A stretch of 64,000 bases of DNA, from NCBI GenBank assembly GCA_035528375.1, contig DATKYS010000031.1, positions 31,034-95,033 on the forward strand. The letters run 5' to 3'. Below are positions 56,037 to 63,899 of the stretch, piece by piece. Position 1 is the stretch's first letter. Each line of letters starts with the position of its first letter. The notes below the pieces were generated by a model that saw only the letters and a list, made by a program, of their open reading frames with translations, was not told where the DNA came from and did not search any database. This stretch comes from a bacterium. Lineage in GTDB: Bacteria > RBG-13-66-14. Position numbers and translations under genes: made by a program.

Positions 56037-56095
56037 TTAGAGGCAAGGGGTTTAACCGAGCGAAGCGAGCTATGCCTCTGGCAAAACCCCTCGTC
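56037..56095 (+). repeat. Dispersed inverted repeat (same family as in the kinase gene)
   Basis: GAGGCAAGGGGTTTAACC, then GAGCGAAGCGAGC, then GGCAAAACCCCTCGTCTCC. Arms GGGGTTT/AAACCCC flank a middle segment. The kinase copy at 4264-4305 has the same outer sequence with the middle removed. Noncoding here; no T-run, so not a terminator. Confidence 0.6.
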
Positions 56096-56124
56096 TCCAT
56101 TTCAACTCCGACGACGGAGGATTG

Positions 56125-57954
56125 ATGACCAAAAGCGCCTGCACGCCGGACCTTCTGGCTTACCCCGCCACGGTGGCCGAGCTGGTTGACCGTCGCGGGG
56201 AGAGCTATCCCGACGCGGATTTCCTCCTGGGCTACTTCGCCGGCGGGCTCAAATCCGTCGGCGGTCGCGAGTTTGTCCGGCGGGTCCTGGCGGCCAACGC
56301 CCACCTGCGGGGGCTGGGAGTGGAGAAGAGTACCCGCGTCGCGCTTCTCTCCTCCAACAAACCGGGCTGGGGCGTCGCTTTCTGCGGCGTGGTTTACTCG
56401 GGCGCCGTGGTCGTGCCCATAGACCCGCTCCTGACCCCCTCGGAGTACGGCCACATCCTGCGCGCCAGCCGGGCCCGGGTCCTGGTCGCCGAACAGAAGG
56501 TCTGCCTCGACGTGGACGAGCAGCGGGACCACTACCCCGACCTGGAGCACGTCATCGTCCTCGACGCGTGGGACCCGGCGGTTCCGGGCCGGCCGGTCCC
56601 CGACGTCGAATCCCCTACCACACGCCCTTCTCCGACCGACACCTGCTCCATCCTCTACACCTCAGGCACCACGGGCAAGAGCAAGGCGGTGCGCCTGGAG
56701 CACCGCAACGTCGTCGCCAACATCAAGCAGCTTTACCAGCGTGTCCACACAGGCCCCGGGGACACCTTCGTCAGCGTGCTGCCGCTTTTTCACACCTTCG
56801 AGAGCACCTGCGGCTTCCTGATGCCGCTCTATTCCGGCGCCCGGGTCATTTACGCCGCCAGCCTCAAGAGCCGCGACATCATCGCCGCGGTTCGCGACGG
56901 GGAGGGCACCCTCATCCTCGGCGTGCCGCTTCTTTACGAAAAGCTGCTGGCCGGAATCCACGACGCCGTTAAAAAGCAGCCGGCGCTCAAGCGGGCGGCC
57001 TTCTCCGCAAGCCTGGGGGTGGTAAAGGCCGGGCGGGCGGTGCTCAAAGTGAATTGGGGCCGGGGCATCTTCCGGGGCCTGCGCGAGAAGGCGGGTTTTG
57101 GCAAGATGCGGATCATGATGTCCGGCGCCTCCGCCCTGGATCCCGACGTCGCCCGCGGCTTCAGCCACCTGGGGTTCCCGCTCTGCCAGGGCTACGGCCT
57201 CACCGAGACCAGCCCCGTGGACGCGGTGGATTTCGCCGGGACACCGGACCTCCGGCCCGCCTCCGTGGGGCCGTGCCTGTGGGGCACGGAGGCGATGGTC
57301 CTGGAGCCCGACGAGGAGGGGCGGGGGGAGCTCTGTTTCCGCGGGCCCCAGATCATGCCCGGCTATCTGGACAATCCCGAGGCCGACGCGGCGGTCTTCT
57401 TCGAGGCCGACCCGCCGGCGGTGAAGATTTTACGCGACCGCCTCCTCTACGCCGCCGGGCCGGGGGTGGACCTGGTTCCCCCCGAGCATCGGAAATACTG
57501 GTTCCGCACCGGGGACATCGGCTGGCTGGACGCCGACGGCTACGTTTACATCGCCGGGCGGAAGAAGAACGTCATCGTCACCGCCGCCGGCAAGAACGTC
57601 TACCCGGAGGAGATCGAGGAGAAGCTGTCGCGCAGCCCCTTCGTCGCCGAGTGCGTGGTCCTGGGCCGCCGGAACGAAAAGACCGGCCGCGAGGACGTGT
57701 CGGTCGTCATCGTGCCCGACTACGAGCACTTCGAGCTGGGCGCCCGGGAGAAGGGCTACACGCTGGACCAGCACAAAATCCGCGAGACCCTGCGTCGCGA
57801 GGTGGGGCGCGTCAACGAGCAGCTCGCCTCCTTCAAGCGCATCAAGGACTTGGTGCTTCGCGACGAGGAGCTGCCCAAAACCTCGACCAAGAAGGTCAAG
57901 CGCTACCTCCTGGAGTGTGAGGCGGTTTCGGCGCCGCCGTCGAAGGCGGATTGA
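56125..57954 (+). CDS. Long-chain acyl-CoA synthetase / AMP-dependent ligase
   Basis: 609 residues. It activates a fatty acid to acyl-AMP and then acyl-CoA at the cytoplasmic side of the membrane. ANL motifs: P-loop SILYTSGTTGKSKAVRLEH (~170-190), QGYGLTETSP, the hinge YWFRTGDIGWLDADGYVYIA, RKKNVIVTAAGKNVYPEEIE and the catalytic Lys region LPKTSTKKVKRYLL. A long linker between them is usual for the FadD/AcsL type. The ATG at 56125 is preferred over the TTG one codon earlier because ACGGAGG ends only 1 base before the TTG. Confidence 0.92.
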   Translation: MTKSACTPDLLAYPATVAELVDRRGESYPDADFLLGYFAGGLKSVGGREFVRRVLAANAHLRGLGVEKSTRVALLSSNKPGWGVAFCGVVYSGAVVVPIDPLLTPSEYGHILRASRARVLVAEQKVCLDVDEQRDHYPDLEHVIVLDAWDPAVPGRPVPDVESPTTRPSPTDTCSILYTSGTTGKSKAVRLEHRNVVANIKQLYQRVHTGPGDTFVSVLPLFHTFESTCGFLMPLYSGARVIYAASLKSRDIIAAVRDGEGTLILGVPLLYEKLLAGIHDAVKKQPALKRAAFSASLGVVKAGRAVLKVNWGRGIFRGLREKAGFGKMRIMMSGASALDPDVARGFSHLGFPLCQGYGLTETSPVDAVDFAGTPDLRPASVGPCLWGTEAMVLEPDEEGRGELCFRGPQIMPGYLDNPEADAAVFFEADPPAVKILRDRLLYAAGPGVDLVPPEHRKYWFRTGDIGWLDADGYVYIAGRKKNVIVTAAGKNVYPEEIEEKLSRSPFVAECVVLGRRNEKTGREDVSVVIVPDYEHFELGAREKGYTLDQHKIRETLRREVGRVNEQLASFKRIKDLVLRDEELPKTSTKKVKRYLLECEAVSAPPSKAD

Positions 57955-57959
57955 CTTTC

Positions 57960-57968
57960 TGTTATACT
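57960..57968 (+). promoter_or_regulatory. Extended -10 promoter of the helical lipoprotein
   Basis: TGT-TATACT, 38 bases before the ATG at 58006. Confidence 0.5.
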
Positions 57969-58005
57969 GAAATCGGGAGATGCATCTTTTTCACGGGAGG
58001 GCGGC

Positions 58006-58569
58006 ATGAAGTTGCGCTACCTTTTCCCCATCCTCTGTCTGGCGGTCATCCTCGCCGGCTGCGGGGGGGAGACCGAGCTCGACGACCAAACCTACGCCAA
58101 GTTGACCGTGGACCTCATGAAGGCCGGTTTCAAGGGCGCCGACGCCGACAAGGTTTTTCAGGACTACGGCGTCAGCCCCGAGCAGTTCGAGGACTACGGC
58201 AAGGCGCTTGAGAAGGACGCCGACCGCCAGCGGGCCGTGGCAGGTTACCTCAAGGACGAGCTGGGCGAGGATTGGGCCCAGTGGGGCGAGGCTCTCGGCC
58301 GGGGGATGGCGGAGATGGGCCTCCAGATGGCCGTGCTGGCCGCGGAGTTCGGCACGGTCTGCGTCAAGGCCATGACCGAGCTCATACCCGCCCTCCAGGA
58401 GGGAATCGGCGAGCTCACCACCGGCCTGGCGGAGAAGCTCGGCGAGCTCCAGGAGACCATTGACGAGAACCTGGAGAAGGTCGGCGAGAAGGTGGACAAG
58501 GTGAACGAGGCTCTGGCGGGCGATTCGGAGAAACCCGCGCCGGAGGGGGAGACCGAGGCGCCCCAGTAG
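58006..58569 (+). CDS. Helical lipoprotein of unknown function
   Basis: 187 residues. Signal peptide with lipobox LAGC (Cys ~19). The mature part is nearly all alpha-helix; residues ~130-175 (LAEKLGELQETIDENLEKVG) form an amphipathic or coiled-coil stretch. A Pro/Glu-rich tail ends it. No family recognised. It is the first of three lipoprotein genes with 10-11 base gaps, probably one transcript ending at 59777. GGGAGGGCGGC precedes the ATG. Confidence 0.75.
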   Translation: MKLRYLFPILCLAVILAGCGGETELDDQTYAKLTVDLMKAGFKGADADKVFQDYGVSPEQFEDYGKALEKDADRQRAVAGYLKDELGEDWAQWGEALGRGMAEMGLQMAVLAAEFGTVCVKAMTELIPALQEGIGELTTGLAEKLGELQETIDENLEKVGEKVDKVNEALAGDSEKPAPEGETEAPQ

Positions 58570-58580
58570 TGGAGGTATAA

Positions 58581-59144
58581 ATGCGCGCGTCTGTTTTCGC
58601 GGCGCTGGCCGCCGTGGTGTTTCTGGTATCCTGTTCCACCGGGACGGGTGGCGAAGAGGGCGTCCCGCACGACCAGACCACGGTCCTCGGGACGCTGAAC
58701 CTTTTCCTGGATGTTTGGAACGACTGCGACATTGATACTTACAAGGGCCTGCTGGACGAGGACACCTTCACCTTCTACTTCGATCCCTCGGACATGGGGG
58801 GGGAACATGATATACCGCCCTCCTGGGGTTATACGGAGGAGATAACGGCGGTCACTAATTTATTCGAATACGTCGGAGCGGAGAACATAGACGTGGAGCT
58901 GGACCTCGAAGGCGTCACCGAGCCCGAGGAGGATGTGGTTACATACACGGCTAGGGATATTCCTTACCATGTTCGTGTGTATGTGGAGGCTGAGGAACAC
59001 ATTATTTACCTGGCCGTGGGTCTGCTCGACATGGAGCTCATGTATGCGGACGGCGGGTGGGTCATCACCGACTGGTGGGATAAGGTTCCTTATAGATTGT
59101 TGGTGGCGGAGACGACCTGGGGCGCGATAAAGGCCTGTTTCTAA
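58581..59144 (+). CDS. Lipoprotein, SnoaL/NTF2-like, ends TTWGAIKACF (copy 1)
   Basis: 187 residues. Lipobox LVSC (Cys ~18). After a short linker the mature domain resembles the NTF2/SnoaL fold: LNLFLDVWNDCDIDTYKGLL, a repeated WGYTEEITAVTNLF and a final WVITDWWDK before the motif TTWGAIKACF. The next gene is a clear duplicate, including a nearly unchanged DNA block (58804-58857). Located in the envelope; ligand unknown. The C-terminal motif also ends the large secreted protein at 11068-12486. Confidence 0.78.
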   Translation: MRASVFAALAAVVFLVSCSTGTGGEEGVPHDQTTVLGTLNLFLDVWNDCDIDTYKGLLDEDTFTFYFDPSDMGGEHDIPPSWGYTEEITAVTNLFEYVGAENIDVELDLEGVTEPEEDVVTYTARDIPYHVRVYVEAEEHIIYLAVGLLDMELMYADGGWVITDWWDKVPYRLLVAETTWGAIKACF

Positions 59145-59154
59145 GGAGTGGGAA

Positions 59155-59721
59155 ATGGGCAAGTACGTTTCGATAGCCGCCGCGGCTCTGCTCATCTGCC
59201 TTTCTTGCACCACCAGCACGGACGGCGACGGCGACGGTTACGACACGACAACGGTCCTCGGGGTGTTGAATTTGTTCGTGGACGTGTGGAATGACGGGGA
59301 CATGGACACTTATAGAGTCCTGCTGGACGAGGATGAGTTTACCTTCTACTTCGACCCTCAGGACGTGGGTGGGGGACATGATATACCGCCATCCTGGGGT
59401 TATACGGAGGAGATAACGGCGGTGACCAACCTTTTCAACGCCGTCGGGGCGGAGAACGTGGACGTGCAACTGGACCTCTCCGAGGTTACCGAGCCCGAAG
59501 AAGGGGTGGAGACCTATAAGGTCGAGAATATTGAGTACGAAGTCCGCGTGCACGTCGAGGAAGAAGACATAATCTACCCGGCCAATGCTTACCTCGACAT
59601 GGAGTTCACGAAGGTGGACGGTCGGTGGGTCATCACCGAGTGGTGGGACAAGGCGAACATGCGCCTTCCTGGTATTGAAGAATGCACCTGGGGCGAGATA
59701 AAGGCTCTCTACGAGAAGTAA
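59155..59721 (+). CDS. Lipoprotein, SnoaL/NTF2-like, ends CTWGEIKALYEK (copy 2)
   Basis: 188 residues, 10 bases after copy 1. Lipobox LSC region (Cys ~17) then a short Asp-Gly linker. Same domain as copy 1: LNLFVDVWNDGDMDTYRVLL, WGYTEEITAVTNLF, WVITEWWDKANM and the end motif CTWGEIKALYEK. The outer parts differ more than the middle, which suggests local gene conversion. GGAGTGGG precedes the ATG. Terminator at 59754-59777. Function unknown. Confidence 0.78.
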   Translation: MGKYVSIAAAALLICLSCTTSTDGDGDGYDTTTVLGVLNLFVDVWNDGDMDTYRVLLDEDEFTFYFDPQDVGGGHDIPPSWGYTEEITAVTNLFNAVGAENVDVQLDLSEVTEPEEGVETYKVENIEYEVRVHVEEEDIIYPANAYLDMEFTKVDGRWVITEWWDKANMRLPGIEECTWGEIKALYEK

Positions 59722-59753
59722 TAGGCCGGTTCAGGTCTTTGTCACGGCACAGC

Positions 59754-59777
59754 GGGGCGGGTTCACCGCCCCTTTTT
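59754..59777 (+). terminator. Rho-independent terminator of the lipoprotein cluster
   Basis: GGGGCGG and CCGCCCC pair around GTTCA, then five T. Confidence 0.85.
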
Positions 59778-59854
59778 CATGGTTGCCGGGTTGAGAAACC
59801 CGTGCTAATATCCGCGCGTTCTCGAACGACCCCCCTTCACCCAAGGAGCTTTCA

Positions 59855-60922
59855 GTGGGCCACAAAATATGCCGCATACCGGGCGACGACACCGGCCACG
59901 ACGTGATGCGGGCCGCCATGATAGTCTTCGACGCCCTGGACCTGGACATCGAGTGGGTGGACGCGGACGCCGGCTGGTGCATGTGGGAGGCCAAGGGGAA
60001 CACGGTGCCGCCGGAGACCTGGGAAGCGCTGGAGTCCACCGACGCCTGCTACTTCGGCGCCATCACCTCGAAGCCCGGCGTCAAGGGCTTCAAGAGCGCC
60101 ATCCTCCAGATTCGCCAACGCCTGGACCTCTACGCCAACATGCGCCCGGTCAAGGCCATCCCCGGCGTTCCGCTGAACTACCGCGACGACATAGACATGG
60201 TCATCTTCCGCGAGAACACGGAGGGGCTTTACTCTGCGGTCGAGGCGCGGCCCATGCCGAAAGAATTGGTGGGCATCCTGCCGAACCTGGAACGCTTCGC
60301 GGACCTGGACGACGTGGCGATTTCCTGCCGGGTGTTCAGCCGCCGGGGGTGCGAGCGGATCGTCCGCGCCGCCTTCGAGCACGCCCGGAAGTTCGGCCGC
60401 AAGCTCGTCACCGCCGTCCACAAGGCCAACGTCATCCGCGCCACCGACGGGCTCTTCCTGGAGGTCTTCCGGGAGGTGGCCGAGGAGTACCCGGAGATTA
60501 AGACGAGCGAGGAGAACGTGGACGCCACGGCGATGTGGTTCATCAAGAACCCGCAGTTCTACGAGGTCATCGTCACGACGAACATGTTCGGGGACATCAT
60601 CTCCGACGAGGGGTGCCAGCTCGTGGGGGGGCTGGGCTTCGGGGCCAGCGCGAACGTCGGCGACTCCTACGGCGTTTTCGAGCCGAACCACGGCTCGGCG
60701 CCCAAGTACGCGGGCCGGTACGTGGTCAACCCCACGGCGACGATTCTGGCCGGGCGGTTGATGCTCCAGTGGCTGGGCGAGGAGCGGGCGGCGGAGCGCA
60801 TCTGGAACGCGGTCCTCGCGCTCTACGCCGACCCCGGTGCGCCCAAGACCTACGACGTCGTGGGTCGGGATAGGGCCGCGGGCTCGTTGGAAGTGGCCGA
60901 GGCCGTCGCCGCGCGGCTTTAG
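59855..60922 (+). CDS. Isocitrate/isopropylmalate dehydrogenase family protein
   Basis: 355 residues, GTG start with AAGGAG 7 bases upstream. Beta-decarboxylating dehydrogenase motifs: IPGDDTGHDV, IRQRLDLYANMRPVK, FRENTEGLYSAVE, KANVIRATDGLF and the metal/NAD region NMFGDIISDEG plus EPNHGSAPKYAG. It oxidises a 2-hydroxy-3-carboxylic acid with NAD(P)+. The phosphate-loop segment KSAILQIRQ keeps the Ser of isocitrate dehydrogenases but not the Asn two residues on, so the substrate could be isocitrate, homoisocitrate or isopropylmalate. A LeuC-like dehydratase follows 1.4 kb later, which would fit any of them. Confidence 0.88.
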   Translation: MGHKICRIPGDDTGHDVMRAAMIVFDALDLDIEWVDADAGWCMWEAKGNTVPPETWEALESTDACYFGAITSKPGVKGFKSAILQIRQRLDLYANMRPVKAIPGVPLNYRDDIDMVIFRENTEGLYSAVEARPMPKELVGILPNLERFADLDDVAISCRVFSRRGCERIVRAAFEHARKFGRKLVTAVHKANVIRATDGLFLEVFREVAEEYPEIKTSEENVDATAMWFIKNPQFYEVIVTTNMFGDIISDEGCQLVGGLGFGASANVGDSYGVFEPNHGSAPKYAGRYVVNPTATILAGRLMLQWLGEERAAERIWNAVLALYADPGAPKTYDVVGRDRAAGSLEVAEAVAARL

Positions 60923-60950
60923 CCGGTTTTTTTAAAAAAAGACGGGCATG

Positions 60951-60974
60951 GGGCGGGCTGACCCGCCCCTTTTC
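60951..60974 (+). terminator. Rho-independent terminator
   Basis: GGGGCGGG and CCCGCCCC pair around CTGA, followed by four T. Confidence 0.8.
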
Positions 60975-60988
60975 CGTGAATATTGTGG

Positions 60989-61017
60989 TTGATAATTACT
61001 GTAAGATTTGGTACTTT
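60989..61017 (+). promoter_or_regulatory. Promoter of the V4R gene
   Basis: TTGATA (60989-60994), a 17-base spacer ending TGG, and TACTTT (61012-61017). Its leader is ~110 bases. Confidence 0.45.
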
Positions 61018-61133
61018 CTACCATGATTTAGGGACGAGGCCAACCGCGGCGGGTCCCGATGATGATTTTTCGGGGCACCCCCGGGCCGACCCTTTGACTG
61101 AACCACACCTTCTGCGTGAAAGGACGCCCGCGC

Positions 61134-61799
61134 ATGGCCGAGCTGAAGTACGTCATCACGCCCGACGAGTACGCGCCTCTGTTCGCGAAGGCCGAGCGGA
61201 TGATGGAGGAGTACTTCGCCACGCTGAAGCTCGACCCGGAGCGGAGCACCATCACGCTCAAGGGCACCGACCGGTACTCCCTCATCTTCGCCGCCGATTT
61301 CAGCTTCTACCTCCAAAAGAGCTTCAAGGACAAGTTCGGCGGCGCGGCCCAGTTCATCCTCTACGAGCTGGCCTACCAGATGGGGCGACAGGACTGCATC
61401 CGCTTCTGCGAGAACACCGGCGCCAAGGACCCCATTGACCGCCTGGCCGCCGGACCCGTGTACTTCGCCTTCACCGGCATGGCCAAGGTGGAGATTCTGC
61501 CCATCTCCAGACCCACCCCCGACGAGAACTACACCCTGGTCTACTACCACCACTACTCCTTCGAGGCCGAGAGCTACCTGGCCCACGGCCAAAGGACGAA
61601 CCACCCGGTCTGCTTCATGAGCGCCGGATACTCGACGGGGTGGTGCTCCGTGGCCTTCGGACTGGACCTCAAGGCGGAGGAGCTCTCCTGCCGGGCGATG
61701 GGCGGCGAGCGGTGCCTCTTCGTGATGGCGCCGCCGCGGCACCTGGTCCAGCGGATAGCCGAGCTGCGTTCTCCGGGCGGTGTGGGTCTGCGGGTGTAG
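61134..61799 (+). CDS. V4R (4-vinyl reductase) domain protein
   Basis: 221 residues. The C-terminal half matches the V4R small-molecule-binding domain (XylR N-terminal type), with the paired-cysteine end motif ELSCRAMGGERCLFVMAPP (~195-213) and a middle block GWCSVAFGLDLKAEE. The first ~110 residues also resemble the same superfamily (QFILYELAYQMGRQDC). Such domains sense hydrocarbons or tetrapyrrole precursors. No DNA-binding or enzyme domain is attached. The ATG at 61134 has GAAAGGAC ~9 bases upstream. Confidence 0.82.
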   Translation: MAELKYVITPDEYAPLFAKAERMMEEYFATLKLDPERSTITLKGTDRYSLIFAADFSFYLQKSFKDKFGGAAQFILYELAYQMGRQDCIRFCENTGAKDPIDRLAAGPVYFAFTGMAKVEILPISRPTPDENYTLVYYHHYSFEAESYLAHGQRTNHPVCFMSAGYSTGWCSVAFGLDLKAEELSCRAMGGERCLFVMAPPRHLVQRIAELRSPGGVGLRV

Positions 61800-61827
61800 A
61801 GTCGCGCCTTCGGTGGGTTTTATCGCA

Positions 61828-61853
61828 AGGGGGTCCGCCGCGGACCCCCCTTT
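61828..61853 (+). terminator. Rho-independent terminator
   Basis: GGGGGTCCGC pairs with its complement GCGGACCCCC, with a short T-run after it. Confidence 0.7.
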
Positions 61854-61978
61854 AGCGGTTTACCTTGAAACCGGGGGTCCAACTACCGCGGCGTTAACCG
61901 AACGATTCCCAGCGGCTTGCCTTGCGCCCGGGGTTTTGCTACGCTGGCGCCGAACCGAGCGAAAAGGGAGGCCCGAAG

Positions 61979-62308
61979 ATGCAGGAAGGACCGGAAAAGC
62001 CGAAGAAGGTCCAGATTGACCTTCCCCCGGAGGTGGCCGCCGGGAAGTACGCCAACGCCGTCCACATCTCCGTCACGCCGGGTGAGTTCGTGATTGACTT
62101 CGCCCGGGCGCTGCCGGGGATGGGCAAGGTGCTGGTCCACAGCCGGATAATCCTCCCGCCCATCGCCGCCAAGGCCCTGCGCTTGCGGCTCGAGCAGGCG
62201 GTGAACGGTTTTGAGGAAAAATTCGGGGAGATCAAGCTCCCCGGGAACAAGAAGGGCAAACCGCCCTTCGATTACGGCGCCTTCGACGGCGACCCTACGG
62301 GAAACTGA
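61979..62308 (+). CDS. DUF3467 protein
   Basis: 109 residues. The DUF3467 core is visible: VQIDLPPEVAAGKYANAVHI, GEFVIDFARALPG, VHSRIILPPIAAKALRLRLE. The family is of unknown function and is found in many bacteria as a small cytoplasmic protein. AAAGGGAGG lies 7-8 bases before the ATG. The stop is 1 base before the TTG of the dehydratase, so the two are likely cotranslated. Confidence 0.9.
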   Translation: MQEGPEKPKKVQIDLPPEVAAGKYANAVHISVTPGEFVIDFARALPGMGKVLVHSRIILPPIAAKALRLRLEQAVNGFEEKFGEIKLPGNKKGKPPFDYGAFDGDPTGN

Positions 62309-62309
62309 C

Positions 62310-63584
62310 TTGGGTGTTCTGACCTTCGCCGAGAAGTTTTTCTCGCGTCGGCTGGGGCGGGAGGTTTCTGGCGGGGAAATCGTCACCGCCTCGCCGGATG
62401 TGGTCCTCTCCCACGACAACACGGCGGCCATCATCGCCAACTTCCGGGCCATCGCCGGCGAGGAGGCCCGCGTCCACCGGCCGGAGCGCATCGTCGTCGT
62501 CCTGGACCACACCGTGCCGGCGCCGGGGGAGAAGGAGGCGTCGAACCACGACAAAATCCGCCGCTTCGTCGCGGAGCAGGGTATCGCCGCCTTCTTCGAC
62601 ATCGGCCGGGGCGGCGTCTGCCACCAGGTGCTCCCCGAGCTGGGGTTCGCCAGGCCGGGCCGGCTCATCGTGGGCAGCGATTCCCACACCCCGACCCACG
62701 GGGCGCTGGGCGCCTTCGCCTGCGGGATTGACCGCACGGAGACGGCGGGGCTGTGGATCGCCGACGAGACCTGGTTCAAGGTGCCGGCGAGCATCCGCTT
62801 CGACCTCGCGGGTACGCTCCCCGAGGGCGTTTACGCCAAGGATTTAATCCTGACCCTCATCGGGCGGATCGGGGCCGCCGGGGCGAATTACATCTCGGTG
62901 GAGTTCGACGGACCGGGGCTCACGGGCCTGACCGTGGACGACCGGCTGACCGTCTGCAACCTGGCGGCGGAGATGGGGGCCAAGAACGCCGCCTTCCCCG
63001 TGGACGGCGTCGCGCGGGCCTGGATGGCGGAGAACGGCGTTTCCTGGAGGGAGGAGGACGCCCTGTGGGCCGACGAGGGGGCGCAGTACCACTCGCGGCA
63101 CGGGGTGGACCTCGGCGCTCTCGTGCCCGTAGTCGCCCTGCCCCACCAAGTTGACAACGTCCACCCGGTGGCTGAAATCGCGGGCCGGCCCTTCAACCAG
63201 GGGCTCATCGGCACCTGCACCAACGGGCGCCTCTCGGACCTGCGCGAGGCGGCGCGGATTCTCCGGGGGAAACAGGTGGCTCCGGGGATACGGCTCCTCG
63301 TCCTGCCCGCCAGCGAGCGGGTCTACGCGGCTGCGCTGGCCGACGGGACGCTTGCCGCGCTCCACGACGCCGGTGCGGTGATTCTCAACCCCGGCTGCGG
63401 GCCGTGCCTGGGGGCCCACGAGGGGGCCCTGGCGCCCGGCGAGGTCTGCCTCTCCACCGCCAACCGCAACTTCAAGGGGCGCATGGGCTGCAAGGAGGCC
63501 CAGATAATCCTGGCCTCGCCCGCCACCGTGGCCGCCTCGGCCGTGGCCGGCGTGGTCACCGACCCACGGGAGACGTTTAACTAA
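62310..63584 (+). CDS. LeuC/aconitase-family dehydratase large subunit
   Basis: 424 residues from a TTG start. It is a [4Fe-4S] hydro-lyase that moves a hydroxyl group in a tricarboxylic acid substrate (isopropylmalate, homocitrate or similar). Motifs: VVLSHDNTAAIIANF, DHTVPAP, GSDSHTPTHGALGAFACGI, cluster cysteines in IGTCTNGRLSDL and NPGCGPCLGAHEG, and a final CKEAQIILASPATVAASAVA. The small-subunit (LeuD) gene is not in the window. Its last ~100 bases reappear, broken, at 63900-64000. A homoaconitase-like or 3-isopropylmalate role is possible. Confidence 0.9.
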   Translation: MGVLTFAEKFFSRRLGREVSGGEIVTASPDVVLSHDNTAAIIANFRAIAGEEARVHRPERIVVVLDHTVPAPGEKEASNHDKIRRFVAEQGIAAFFDIGRGGVCHQVLPELGFARPGRLIVGSDSHTPTHGALGAFACGIDRTETAGLWIADETWFKVPASIRFDLAGTLPEGVYAKDLILTLIGRIGAAGANYISVEFDGPGLTGLTVDDRLTVCNLAAEMGAKNAAFPVDGVARAWMAENGVSWREEDALWADEGAQYHSRHGVDLGALVPVVALPHQVDNVHPVAEIAGRPFNQGLIGTCTNGRLSDLREAARILRGKQVAPGIRLLVLPASERVYAAALADGTLAALHDAGAVILNPGCGPCLGAHEGALAPGEVCLSTANRNFKGRMGCKEAQIILASPATVAASAVAGVVTDPRETFN

Positions 63585-63594
63585 GGGGGATAAG

Positions 63595-63888
63595 ATGGGC
63601 TGGACCTTTTCGCCGGTGAACGGCAAAGTGTGCCGTTTCCAATGGAACGGTGCGCCAACGGATGTGATCGCCGACGGCGACAAAGTTACCTGGAATTGCC
63701 CCAACTGCGGTCTTCCACTTCTCTTTGTATACCAAAAAGGACGTCTTGGATCACATTATGAAAGCCCTGTCTTATGCAATCAATGCAAGCGTGATTTCTA
63801 CCTGGAACCATCATATGGTTCTACTCCCGAGCCGCCGATAGATGAGGATCGTCATCCGGCGCCGATTATGACATTCCATCGAAGATGA
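63595..63888 (+). CDS. Zinc-ribbon protein of foreign base composition
   Basis: 97 residues. Two CxxC knuckles (WNCPNCGLPLLF and LCNQCKRDF) form a zinc ribbon; no other domain is seen. Its second half is markedly AT-richer than the rest of the window and uses codons such as CTT, CCA and GGA. GGGGGATAAG precedes the ATG. It sits between the intact leuC-like 3' end and a mutated copy of that end, so it probably came in with a duplication. Function unknown. Confidence 0.7.
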   Translation: MGWTFSPVNGKVCRFQWNGAPTDVIADGDKVTWNCPNCGLPLLFVYQKGRLGSHYESPVLCNQCKRDFYLEPSYGSTPEPPIDEDRHPAPIMTFHRR

Positions 63889-63899
63889 GTACCGGACAC

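Noticed and set aside
56037..56095. Terminator between the FG-GAP-like gene and the acyl-CoA synthetase
   Set aside because: Hairpin is present but no T-run follows; it fits the dispersed repeat family better.
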